Of a stretch of 64,000 nt of DNA, positions 33,682 to 41,342 are shown piece after piece; the first letter of the stretch is position 1, and the number at the start of each line of letters is the position of its first letter. This DNA is from Streptomyces monashensis (GTDB lineage: Bacteria > Actinomycetota > Actinomycetes > Streptomycetales > Streptomycetaceae): assembly GCF_001866665.1 (NCBI RefSeq), contig NZ_MLYO01000040.1, positions 1 to 64,000 of the forward strand, in the 5' to 3' direction. Position numbers and translations under genes: made by a program. Below the pieces are notes generated by a model. It saw nothing but the letters and a program-made list of their open reading frames with translations, did no database searches and had not been told where the DNA came from.

Positions 33682-35124
33682 TCAGGCCGTGTCGAACAGC
33701 CCCGAGGTCCGCACTCCCAGGTGGCGCAGGGCCGCCTCGGCGGCTCCGGCGCCGCACATGCCGTGGGCGCCGGGGCCCGGCGGGGTGGCGGCCGAGCAGA
33801 GGAACACGCCGGGCAGGCCGGTGGCGTACGGGTCGAGGGCCGGGCGGGGGCCGAGGAGGAGCTGGGAGGTCGTCTTGGCTCCCGTGATGATGTCGCCGCC
33901 GGTGAAGTTGGGGTTGGCGGCGGCGAACCCGGCGGACCGTACGGCCTGTTGGGCCACGACGCGGTCGCGGACACCGGGGGCGAACCGCTCCAGCTGCCGC
34001 AGGATCGCGCCGGTGGCGTCACCGTCGTAGCCGTACGGGACATGGGCGTAGGTGTACACGGGGTGGACGTCGCCGGCCGAGCGCGTGGGGTCGGCCAGGT
34101 ACTGCTGGGCGACCAGGACGAAGGGCCGCTCGGGCATGCGGCCGGCCACGACGTCCTGGAGCGTCCGCGCCACCTCGGCGAGCGGGCCGCCGAGGTGGAC
34201 GGTGGTGGCCCGGCGCGCGTGCTCGTTCGCCCAGGGCACGCCGCCCTCGACGGCCAGGTCGAGCTTGAAGACGGCGGGCGCGCGACGGAAGCGGTGGTAC
34301 GCGGCGCGTGTCCGGGGCGGCAGCCGGTCGCCGTAGAGGGCCGCGGCCTGGCCGGGGTCGAGGTCGAGGAGGGTGACGTCGGCGGGCGGGAGTTGGCGCT
34401 GGTCGGTGACGCGGACACCGGTGTGGACGGTGCCCCCGTACCGGCGCAGCACGCGCTCCATGCTGTACGCGATGGACTGTGAGCCGCCCTCGGCCACGGC
34501 CCAGCCCGCGTCGTGGCCCGCGGTGAGGATGCCGAGTCCGATGGCCGAGGTGAACGGGCGGGACAGCGGGCGCATGGCGTGTGCCGCGACTCCGGCCCAC
34601 AGGGCCCGCGCCCGCGGGGTGCGGAAGAGGCGGGCGAGGGCGGTGGCGGGCAGGGTGGTCGGGATGCCGAAGCGGGCCAGCAGCAGCGGGTGCGCGGGCA
34701 GGTGCGGGAGCGGGCGCAGCACCTCGTGCGCCAGGACGTCCCAGTGCCGCACCGGGGTGGCGAACAGGGCGCGGTAGCGCTCGCCGTCGGGGCCGAGCAG
34801 GCGGGCGGTGTCCGGCACGGAGCGCAGCAGCACCCCGCCGCTGCCGTCGTCCAGTGGGTGGACGCAGTCGATCTCCGCCGACCGCCAGCGCAGCCCGTGC
34901 TCTTCGAGGCCGAGCGCGCGCAGCGCCGGGGAGCCGGCGGCGGTGGGGTGGACGGCCGAGCAGTGGTCGTGGAGGAGGCCGGGCACAAGGGCCTCGGAGC
35001 TGCGGGTGCCGCCGCCGATCTCGTCGGCTGCTTCCAGGACGGTCACATCGAGACCCGCCCTGGCGAGAAAGGCCGCGGCGGCGAGCCCGTTGGGCCCGGC
35101 GCCGACGACGACCGCGGACGTCAT
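33682..35124 (-). CDS. FAD-dependent oxidoreductase, phytoene desaturase (CrtI)-like
   Basis: 480 residues. The dinucleotide-binding motif VVVGAGPNGLAAAAFLARAG is at 5-24 and leads into VLEAADEIGGGTRS. The C-terminus has the second FAD motif, PGVFLCSAATPPGPGAHGMC, then GAGAAEAALRHL. Such CrtI-like proteins are common in actinomycetes outside carotenoid clusters; no crtB, crtE or crtY is nearby, so carotenoid synthesis is not implied. The frame is open to 35274, but the ATG at 35124 begins right at the FAD motif and is preferred. It ends 16 bases past the convergent aldo/keto reductase. Confidence 0.88.
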   Translation of the reverse strand: MTSAVVVGAGPNGLAAAAFLARAGLDVTVLEAADEIGGGTRSSEALVPGLLHDHCSAVHPTAAGSPALRALGLEEHGLRWRSAEIDCVHPLDDGSGGVLLRSVPDTARLLGPDGERYRALFATPVRHWDVLAHEVLRPLPHLPAHPLLLARFGIPTTLPATALARLFRTPRARALWAGVAAHAMRPLSRPFTSAIGLGILTAGHDAGWAVAEGGSQSIAYSMERVLRRYGGTVHTGVRVTDQRQLPPADVTLLDLDPGQAAALYGDRLPPRTRAAYHRFRRAPAVFKLDLAVEGGVPWANEHARRATTVHLGGPLAEVARTLQDVVAGRMPERPFVLVAQQYLADPTRSAGDVHPVYTYAHVPYGYDGDATGAILRQLERFAPGVRDRVVAQQAVRSAGFAAANPNFTGGDIITGAKTTSQLLLGPRPALDPYATGLPGVFLCSAATPPGPGAHGMCGAGAAEAALRHLGVRTSGLFDTA

Positions 35125-35186
35125 GCCGCACCCCCGAGGTGTCCCGTGTCGGAAATCCGTCATATCGGCCGGAAACCGTTCGGAAA

Positions 35187-35288
35187 TCAAATGGCCGGGA
35201 TAATCGTAGCCCGCAGGTGTTTCATGAGGTGCCGAGGGCCGGGGCGCCCGGGGTCGTAGTCCTCGACGTACCATTGCCAGATCGTCAC
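35187..35288 (-). CDS. Possible 33-residue micropeptide
   Basis: A GTG at 35288 is preceded by GCGGGAGGTTCC, a very good ribosome site, and opens a 33-residue frame: MTIWQWYVEDYDPGRPGPRH, then LMKHLRATIIPAI and TGA. It is rich in aromatic and acidic residues at the start. It lies between the bL37-like gene and the CrtI-like oxidoreductase, on the same strand as both, and its ribosome site is part of an 18-bp tandem repeat. I do not recognise it. The ribosome site and unusual composition make translation plausible. Confidence 0.45.
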   Translation of the reverse strand: MTIWQWYVEDYDPGRPGPRHLMKHLRATIIPAI

Positions 35289-35290
35289 GG

Positions 35291-35326
35291 AACCTCCCGC
35301 GTCACGGGAACCACCCGCGTCACGGG
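35291..35326. repeat. 18-bp tandem repeat, each unit with a small palindrome
   Basis: AACCTCCCGCGTCACGGG (35291-35308) is followed directly by AACCACCCGCGTCACGGG (35309-35326), differing at one base. Each unit contains CCCGCGTCACGGG, able to form a short hairpin. On the minus strand one copy supplies the ribosome site of the 33-residue frame, so it might control its translation. Confidence 0.7.
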
Positions 35327-35345
35327 AGGTGCTCACGACTCTCCC

Positions 35346-35423
35346 TCAGGACTGGGGCCGCTTGCCGTGGTTGGCGGCGTGACCGCGCCGTGCCTTCTTC
35401 TTCCTGCGTCGCTTCGAGGACAT
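35346..35423 (-). CDS. 25-residue bL37-like basic peptide
   Basis: The frame begins MSSKRRRKKKARRGHAANHG and ends KRPQS. A perfect AGGAGG lies five bases before the ATG at 35423. The sequence has the pattern of actinobacterial bL37-type peptides (also described as AURKAIP1/COX24-like): a poly-basic start followed by ANHGKRP. In mycobacteria bL37 is a ribosomal subunit of about 24 residues. This copy is 60 bases downstream of the 86-residue gene and below the Clp ATPase gene on the same strand. Whether it is the sole chromosomal copy cannot be seen here. Confidence 0.8.
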   Translation of the reverse strand: MSSKRRRKKKARRGHAANHGKRPQS

Positions 35424-35484
35424 GGCAACCTCCTGACGATTCGAGCACATCCTTGTTCTCAAAGTTTCGGACGTAGTCCTGACG

Positions 35485-35745
35485 CTATTCTTTACGACCC
35501 TTGCGCCGGGTCTCGCCCGACCTCATCCGGCCCTCGCGCACCTCGCGGTCGACCTCGGCCTGTGCCGCCTCGTACGCCGCCTCGGGGTCCTCCCGGCGCC
35601 CGCCGCGCAGACCCGCCTCCCGCCGGTCCTCCCGGGTGCGCTCGGCGAGTTCCGGCTCGTCCGGCCGGCGGGGCAGGCCGCGGCCGTGCCCGGTGTCCGG
35701 CTCGCCCTCGACCCGCTTGTTGGACTTGTGGTGATGGTGCGCCAT
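35485..35745 (-). CDS. Small charged protein of unknown function, His-rich N-terminus
   Basis: 86 residues, almost entirely charged: MAHHHHKSNKRVEGEPDTGH, then a predicted helix EPELAERTREDRREAGLRGG and another, PEAAYEAAQAEVDREVREGR, ending in Arg/Lys. No hydrophobic core or cysteines, so probably extended or helical and ligand-dependent. GGAGGAGAACTC precedes the ATG at 35745, a strong ribosome site. The start lies 13 bases past the stop of the Clp ATPase gene, so the two are surely co-transcribed, which suggests a link to proteostasis or stress. No named homolog recognised. Confidence 0.8.
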   Translation of the reverse strand: MAHHHHKSNKRVEGEPDTGHGRGLPRRPDEPELAERTREDRREAGLRGGRREDPEAAYEAAQAEVDREVREGRMRSGETRRKGRKE

Positions 35746-35758
35746 GAGTTCTCCTCCG

Positions 35759-38314
35759 TCACTTCTCCGTCGCCGCGGAAGCGGCCTGGGCGGCTCCGGA
35801 TGCCCCGGCGGTCTCGGCCTGGTCCCCGGAGTCGTCGTTCTTCCGCACCGAGCAGTGCAGGGAGTCGTCCACCACGTCGGCGACGATCGTGTTCCCGGGC
35901 TCGGCCTCGCCGCTCAGCAGCAGGGTGGCGATGCGGTTGTCGAGTTCCGCCTGGATGGTGCGGCGCAGCGGGCGGGCGCCGAACTCCGGCTGGTGGCCGT
36001 GCGCGATGAGGAGTTTCTTCGCGGACTCCGTGACCTCCAGCTTCAGGCCCTGCGCGTGCACCCGGCGCTTGCTCTGGTCCAGCAGATGGTCCACGATCCG
36101 GCTCAGGTCGTCCTCGGTCAGGCCGTGGAAGATGATGATGTCGTCGATGCGGTTGAGGAACTCCGGCAGGAACCTGGTCCGCAGGTCCTCCATCAACTCG
36201 CCCTTCAGCTCGGACACATCGCCCTTGTGCTCGAGGATGCGGTGCGCGCCGATGTTGGACGTCATGATGACGACGCAGTGCCGGAAGTCGACGGTACGGC
36301 CCTGGCCGTCGGTGAGCCGGCCGTCGTCGAGGATCTGCAGCAGGGTGTTGAACACGTCGGGGTGGGCCTTCTCCACCTCGTCGAAGAGCACCACGCTGTA
36401 CGGCCGGCGGCGCACCTTCTCGGTCAGCTGGCCCGCTTCCTCGTAGCCGACGTACCCGGGCGGAGCGCCGACGAGCCGGGCGACGGTGTGCTTCTCCTGG
36501 AACTCGCTCATGTCGAAGCGGATCATGCGGTCCTCTTCGCCGAACAGCAACGCCGCGAGCGTCTTGGCGAGTTCGGTCTTGCCGACGCCGGTGGGGCCGA
36601 GGAAGAGGAAGGAGCCCACGGGCCGGTTCGGGTCGCCCATGCCCGCGCGGTTGCGGCGCACGGCCTGCGAGACGGCGGTGACCGCCTCATCCTGGCCGAC
36701 GATCCGGGCGTGCATCTCCTCCTCCAGCTTGAGGAGTTTCTCCTTCTCGCCGGCGGTGAGCTGGGCGACCGGAATGCCCGTGCGGCGGGAGACGACGTCG
36801 GCGATGTCGGCGGCCGTGACGGAGACGACGCCCTCGCGGCGCTCCTCGATCCCGGCGAGTTCGCCCTCCACCCCGGAGATCTCCCGCTTCACCTCGGAGG
36901 CCTTCTCGAAGTCCTCGGCGGCGACGGCCTGTTCCAGTTCCCGGCGCAGCTTGGCGATACGGTCCTCGCGGCTGACCACCTCGGTGGAGCGGCTCGCGCT
37001 GCGCAGCCGTACCCGGGCGCCGGCCTGGTCCATGACGTCGATGGCCTTGTCGGGCAGGAAACGGTCGGTGATGTAGCGGTCGGACATCTCGGCGGCGGCC
37101 GCCAGTGCCGCGTCGTCGAAACGGACCTGGTGGTGGGCCTCGTAGGAGTCGCGCAGCCCCTCGAGGATCTGCACGGTCTCCTCGACGCCAGGCTCGGGCA
37201 CCATCACGGGCTGGAACCGGCGTTCCAACGCCGCGTCCTTCTCGACGTACTTGCGGTACTCGTCGATGGTCGTGGCGCCCACCACGTGCAGTTCGCCGCG
37301 GGCGAGTGCGGGCTTGAGCATGTTGCCCGCGTCCATGGATCCCTCGCCGGTGGCTCCGGCGCCGACAACGGTGTGGAGTTCGTCGATGAACAGGATGATC
37401 TGGCCCTTGGCGGCCTGTACGTCCTCGATGACCTTCTTCAGCCGCTCCTCGAACTGACCCCGGTACTGTGCTCCCGCGACCATGCCCGACAGGTCGAGGG
37501 AGACGACCCGCTTGTCCTTCAGGGTGTCCGGGACCTCGCCCGCCACGATGCGCTGCGCCAGGCCCTCCACGATGGCGGTCTTGCCGACGCCGGGTTCGCC
37601 GATGAGGACGGGGTTGTTCTTGGATCGCCGGGACAGGACCTCCACGGTCTGCTCGATCTCCTCGGCGCGGCCCACCACCGGATCGAGCCTGCCCGCCTTG
37701 GCCTCCTCCGTCAGGTCCCGGCCGAACTCGTCCAGCGTCGTGGCCGGCTGCTTGCGCTCGGCGGACACCGAGTCGGCCCGGGCGGCCTGCTCGGCGAGGC
37801 CCGACAGCTTCTCCGTGTCCATGCCCTCGGCTCGCAGCAGCTTGGCGGCACCACTGCCGTCGTCCCCCAGCAGGGCGCTGAGGATGTGCTCCGGACCGAT
37901 GTACGACACCCCGGCCGCCTGTGACTGTGCGTAGGCGGCACCGAGGGTGCGCTTGGCCGCCGGGGTGAGGCCCGGCTGCGCGGACGGCTCGCCGGACTCG
38001 CGCGGCAGGATCCTGGCGATCTCGGCCGCGAGCGTGTCGGGATCGACGCCCAGCTGGGACAGCAGCCGCCGGGACGGATCGACCTTCGTGGCGGCCCACA
38101 GGAGGTGTTCGGTGTCGAGGTCGGTGGTGCCGTCCTCGACGGCCCGCCTCGCGGCCAGGTTGAGCAGTTCCTGGGACGCCTCGGTCAGCAGTCGTCCGAT
38201 GGGCACGCGCTGCACGGCGGGCGGCGACGACGCCGGCGACATCCCGAAGAACCGGTCGAACAACTCGCTGAACGGATCCGACGAACCGAAGGGCGCACCG
38301 AACGACATCGACAT
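35759..38314 (-). CDS. Clp/Hsp100 AAA+ ATPase, ClpC-like
   Basis: 851 residues, two AAA+ modules. Residues 40-175 hold Clp_N repeats (LLTEASQELLNLAARRAVED, then LTPAAKRTLGAAYAQSQAAG). The first ATPase has Walker A GEPGVGKT at 239-246 and Walker B IILFIDELHT near 305. A short middle region has a UVR-like element, EDFEKASEVKREISGVEGEL. The second ATPase has GPTGVGKT near 570 and ends ARPLRRTIQAELDN. A charged C-terminal tail follows. The N-terminus, starting MSMSFGAPFGSSDPFSELFD, is not the housekeeping ClpC start, so this is a secondary Clp unfoldase. ClpP-binding loops are hard to judge by eye. It heads a unit with two tiny genes. Confidence 0.93.
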   Translation of the reverse strand: MSMSFGAPFGSSDPFSELFDRFFGMSPASSPPAVQRVPIGRLLTEASQELLNLAARRAVEDGTTDLDTEHLLWAATKVDPSRRLLSQLGVDPDTLAAEIARILPRESGEPSAQPGLTPAAKRTLGAAYAQSQAAGVSYIGPEHILSALLGDDGSGAAKLLRAEGMDTEKLSGLAEQAARADSVSAERKQPATTLDEFGRDLTEEAKAGRLDPVVGRAEEIEQTVEVLSRRSKNNPVLIGEPGVGKTAIVEGLAQRIVAGEVPDTLKDKRVVSLDLSGMVAGAQYRGQFEERLKKVIEDVQAAKGQIILFIDELHTVVGAGATGEGSMDAGNMLKPALARGELHVVGATTIDEYRKYVEKDAALERRFQPVMVPEPGVEETVQILEGLRDSYEAHHQVRFDDAALAAAAEMSDRYITDRFLPDKAIDVMDQAGARVRLRSASRSTEVVSREDRIAKLRRELEQAVAAEDFEKASEVKREISGVEGELAGIEERREGVVSVTAADIADVVSRRTGIPVAQLTAGEKEKLLKLEEEMHARIVGQDEAVTAVSQAVRRNRAGMGDPNRPVGSFLFLGPTGVGKTELAKTLAALLFGEEDRMIRFDMSEFQEKHTVARLVGAPPGYVGYEEAGQLTEKVRRRPYSVVLFDEVEKAHPDVFNTLLQILDDGRLTDGQGRTVDFRHCVVIMTSNIGAHRILEHKGDVSELKGELMEDLRTRFLPEFLNRIDDIIIFHGLTEDDLSRIVDHLLDQSKRRVHAQGLKLEVTESAKKLLIAHGHQPEFGARPLRRTIQAELDNRIATLLLSGEAEPGNTIVADVVDDSLHCSVRKNDDSGDQAETAGASGAAQAASAATEK

Positions 38315-38368
38315 GAGAACTCCTGAGCGCGGCGAAACAGTGATCCGCGGGGGTCGTACGCGATCCGG

Positions 38369-38387
38369 GGTCAGTACTCACTGAACC
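38369..38387. promoter_or_regulatory. Near-palindrome upstream of the Clp gene
   Basis: GGTCAGTACTCACTGAACC at 38369-38387 has arms GGT-CAGT and ACTG-ACC with one bulged base. It lies 55 bases before the Clp ATPase start and 58 bases after the DyP stop, and is the only clear symmetry in that space. A stress repressor site is possible; it does not match the HAIR consensus of HspR. Confidence 0.35.
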
Positions 38388-38444
38388 CCTCCGCACACGG
38401 CACCGCAAACGGAGCAGCCGGTGCGGAGCGCTCGGCCGCGGACG

Positions 38445-39389
38445 TCAGGGTCCGGCGGTCTCCGCAGCGGCCGGGAGGTCGTCGAGGAAGCCGACGCTCG
38501 GCACGTGGAAGAGGCAGCCCGTGACCGGGACGGAGAAGTCGAGAAGCCTGTCGTGCTGTCCCGGCTCGCGGCCGAGGAACATGTTCCGCAGCATGTCCTC
38601 GGTCACGTCCGGGGTGCGGGAGTAGCCGATGAAATAGGTGCCGAACTCGCCGGTCCCGATGGTGCCGAAGGGCATGTTCTCGCGCACGATCCTGCGTTCG
38701 TCGCCGTTCTCGTCGGTGATGGTGTTGAGGGCGACATGGGAATCGGCGGGCTTCACGTCGTCGGGGAGTTCCACGTTCGCCAGTTTGGTGCGCCCGATCA
38801 CCAGGTCCTGTTCCTCGGCCGACAGGGCGTTCCAGGCCGTCATGTCGTGCAGATACTTCTGCACGATCACATAGCTGCCACCGGTGAATTCCGGGTCCTC
38901 GTCGCCGATGAACACGGCGTCGTGCGCGACCCTCCCCTCCGGGTTCTCGCTGCCGTCGACGAAGCCGAGCAGATCGCGTTCGTCGAAGAACTTGAAGCCG
39001 TGCACCTCGTCCACCACGGTGGCCGCTCCCTGAAGGCGCTCCCCGAGCAGCCGGGCGAGTTCGAAGCACAGGTCCATCCGGTGGGAGCGGACGTGGAAGA
39101 GGAGGTCACCGGGGGTGCCGAGGGCCCGATGGCGCGGGCCTTCCAGGTCCACGAAGGGGTGCAGTTGCCGTGGCCGGGGCCCGCTGAAGAGCCGGTCCCA
39201 GGCGTGCGAGCCGATGCCGACGACACAGCTGAGCTGCTCGGCGGGCGCGCGGAACGCCACCGAGCGGCGCAGGCCCGAGACGTCCTCCAGCAGGTCACGG
39301 ACGGTGCCCTCGCCGCCCGGCAGGAGGGTGACGACGAGGAAGACGGCGGCCCTGGCCGGCGGGACGACGACGGGCTGCGACTCGACCAC
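38445..39389 (-). CDS. DyP-type heme peroxidase
   Basis: 314 residues, the length of class B (YfeX-like) DyP peroxidases. The signature GFVDGSENPEG (with the distal Asp) and SYVIVQKYLHDM are present, and ADSHVALN carries the likely proximal His. An Arg is conserved in the RTPDVTEDML region. No Tat signal, so a cytosolic or encapsulin-cargo enzyme; no encapsulin gene is nearby. The frame is open to 39533, but AGGAGG lies nine bases before the GTG at 39389 and the family starts there. It is divergent from the LysR gene and upstream of the Clp gene on the same strand. Confidence 0.9.
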   Translation of the reverse strand: MVESQPVVVPPARAAVFLVVTLLPGGEGTVRDLLEDVSGLRRSVAFRAPAEQLSCVVGIGSHAWDRLFSGPRPRQLHPFVDLEGPRHRALGTPGDLLFHVRSHRMDLCFELARLLGERLQGAATVVDEVHGFKFFDERDLLGFVDGSENPEGRVAHDAVFIGDEDPEFTGGSYVIVQKYLHDMTAWNALSAEEQDLVIGRTKLANVELPDDVKPADSHVALNTITDENGDERRIVRENMPFGTIGTGEFGTYFIGYSRTPDVTEDMLRNMFLGREPGQHDRLLDFSVPVTGCLFHVPSVGFLDDLPAAAETAGP

Positions 39390-39562
39390 GGGCGTGTGCC
39401 TCCTCAGCGGATACTGCGCCACGAACCGCTCGCCGGATCCCTCGTGCACCGGGGCATCGCGGCCGGCTCCTTCGCACCAGCATGGCGCCGCCCGTCCGGC
39501 TCGGCAGTTCGGCGGCCGGACGGGGACTGGCATTCCGGTCGGCCGTCGGGTACACCCGTCCC

Positions 39563-40492
39563 GTGCTCTTTCGTCAGCTCGAATACCTCGTCGCGCTCTC
39601 CCGCGAGCGGCATTTCGCCCGCGCCGCCCAGGCCTGCTACGTGTCCCAGCCCGCCCTGTCGGAGGCGCTGCGCAAGCTGGAGGAGGAACTCGACGTGCCC
39701 CTGGTGCGGCGCGGCCGCAAGTACGAGGGGCTCACTCCGGAGGGAGAGCGCATCGTCGTATGGGCGCAGCGGATCCTGGCCGACCGCGACGCGCTCAAGG
39801 ACGAGGTCGACGCGCTGCGCGGTGGTCTGACCGGCCGGATGCGGATCGGTTCGGTGCCGACCGCGTCCGCCGCCGTAGCCCATCTGACCGGCCCGTTCTG
39901 CGCGGCGCACCCGCTGGTCACGGTGGAGGTCAGCGCGGACATGCAGTCGGTGGACATCCTGCGGCAGTTGCGGAACTTCGAGCTCGACGCGGCCGTCACC
40001 TATCTGCGCGCGGACGTGTCGGAGCAGTTCTTCCACACGGTGCCGCTCTACCAGGAGCGCTACGTCCTGCTGCTCTCGGGCGCCGAAGACCTGGAGCGGC
40101 GTACGACGGCCACGTGGGAGCGGGCGGCGCGGTTGCCGCTGTGTCTGCTGAACCAGGGCATGCAGGGGCGCCGGGTGCTGGACGAAGTGTTCGCGCAGGC
40201 CGGGACACAGGCCTCGCCCCGGCTGGAGACCGATTCCGTGGCGGCTCTGTTCGCACATGTCAGGACGGGGCGGTGGGCGAGCATCGTGGCGCAGGCATGG
40301 CTGCATGTGTTCGGTGTGCCGCCCGGCATGCGGGCGGTGCCGCTGGTCGAGCCGGCCACCTCGGTGCCCGTGGGGCTGGTGGTGGCCGCCCGGGAGCCGG
40401 AGTCGGTCATGGCCCGGGCCCTGACGGACATCGCCCGCACGACCGACGTGGCCACGGCCCTGGATCGCATCCCCGGGGAGCCGGGCCGCTGA
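39563..40492 (+). CDS. LysR family transcriptional regulator
   Basis: 309 residues. The N-terminal winged helix is clear: MLFRQLEYLVALSRERHFAR, then ACYVSQPALSEALRKLEEEL. The effector domain starts RMRIGSVPTASAAVAHLTGP and shows VTVEVSADMQSVDILRQLRN. Redox cysteines spaced as in OxyR are not present. GTG 39563 is chosen because similarity begins at residue 1; the frame is open 81 bases further upstream. It is beside the formate dehydrogenase-type genes (fdhD, FdhF) and is their likely regulator, consistent with a LysR-type T-N11-A box in the FdhF/moeA promoter region. Confidence 0.92.
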   Translation: MLFRQLEYLVALSRERHFARAAQACYVSQPALSEALRKLEEELDVPLVRRGRKYEGLTPEGERIVVWAQRILADRDALKDEVDALRGGLTGRMRIGSVPTASAAVAHLTGPFCAAHPLVTVEVSADMQSVDILRQLRNFELDAAVTYLRADVSEQFFHTVPLYQERYVLLLSGAEDLERRTTATWERAARLPLCLLNQGMQGRRVLDEVFAQAGTQASPRLETDSVAALFAHVRTGRWASIVAQAWLHVFGVPPGMRAVPLVEPATSVPVGLVVAAREPESVMARALTDIARTTDVATALDRIPGEPGR

Positions 40493-40505
40493 GCCCTCCC
40501 GGCGG

Positions 40506-41342
40506 TCAGCCGGCCGGCCGGGACGCGAGGCGCTCGGCGCCGGTGTAGACGTTCATCGAGGTGCCGCGCAGGAAGCCGACCAGGGTCAGCCCGCTCTCGG
40601 CGGCCAGGTCCACGGCCAGCGAGGACGGCGCGGAGACGGCGGCGAGCAGCGGGATCCCCGCCAGCACCGCCTTCTGCACCAGTTCGAACGAGGCGCGCCC
40701 GCTGACCATGAGCACGGTTTCCCGCAGCGGCAGCAGGCCGGAGCGCAGGGCGTGTCCGACGACCTTGTCCACGGCGTTGTGCCGGCCCACGTCCTCGCGC
40801 AGGCACAGCAGCTCGCCGTCGGCCGTGAACAGGCCCGCCGCGTGCAGTCCGCCGGTGCTGTCGAACACCCGCTGGGCCGCCCGCAGCCGCTCGGGCAGCG
40901 TGGCGAGCAGCTCCGGGCCCACGCTCAGCGGGTCCTCGGCCACGGACCATCTGCGCACCATGCGCACCGCGTCGAGGCTGGCCTTGCCGCACAGCCCGCA
41001 CGAGGAGGTGGTGTAGAAGTTCCGCTCCAGCGATGCGGCGGGCAGGGCCACGCCGGGGGCGAGGGCCACGTCGACCACGTTGTAGGTGTTGCCGCCGTCC
41101 GCCGTGGCGCCCGCGCAGTAGCGGATCCCGGTCACGTCAGCGGCGGCGTGGACGACGCCCTCGCCGGCCAGGAATCCGGCGGCGAGGTCGAAGTCGTCGC
41201 CGGGGGTGCGCATGGTCACGGTGAGCGGGCGGCCGCCGACCCGGATCTCCATCGGTTCCTCGGCGGCCAGGGTGTCGGGGCGGTGCGAGGGTACTCCGTC
41301 CCGGATGCGCAGCACCCGCCGCCGTGCGGTCACCCGTCCCAT
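40506..41342 (-). CDS. fdhD: Formate dehydrogenase accessory sulfurtransferase
   Basis: 278 residues. FdhD takes sulfur from a cysteine desulfurase and delivers it to the molybdenum or tungsten bis-MGD cofactor, which formate dehydrogenase needs for activity. The sulfur-carrying motif TTSSCGLCGKASLD is intact at about residues 110-123, and LREDVGRHNAVDKVVGHAL, VSGRASFELVQKAV and SLAVDLAAESGLTLVGF follow in order. It overlaps the FdhF-like gene by 13 bases on the same strand, so the two are translationally coupled and almost certainly partners. Convergent with the LysR gene. Confidence 0.95.
   Translation of the reverse strand: MGRVTARRRVLRIRDGVPSHRPDTLAAEEPMEIRVGGRPLTVTMRTPGDDFDLAAGFLAGEGVVHAAADVTGIRYCAGATADGGNTYNVVDVALAPGVALPAASLERNFYTTSSCGLCGKASLDAVRMVRRWSVAEDPLSVGPELLATLPERLRAAQRVFDSTGGLHAAGLFTADGELLCLREDVGRHNAVDKVVGHALRSGLLPLRETVLMVSGRASFELVQKAVLAGIPLLAAVSAPSSLAVDLAAESGLTLVGFLRGTSMNVYTGAERLASRPAG

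Noticed and set aside
32568..34988. Minus-strand open frame of about 800 codons across the aldo/keto reductase and CrtI-like genes
   Set aside because: Composition is Arg/Pro/Ser-rich noise from the opposite and shifted frames; it covers two genes with clear motifs.
33682..35124. Carotenoid biosynthesis cluster, suggested by the CrtI-like protein
   Set aside because: No crtE, crtB or crtY homolog nearby; CrtI-like oxidoreductases are common outside such clusters.
35744..37924. Plus-strand open frame of over 720 codons inside the Clp gene
   Set aside because: Antisense of a gene with full ATPase motifs; low-complexity Val/Leu/Gly/Asp content typical of such shadows.
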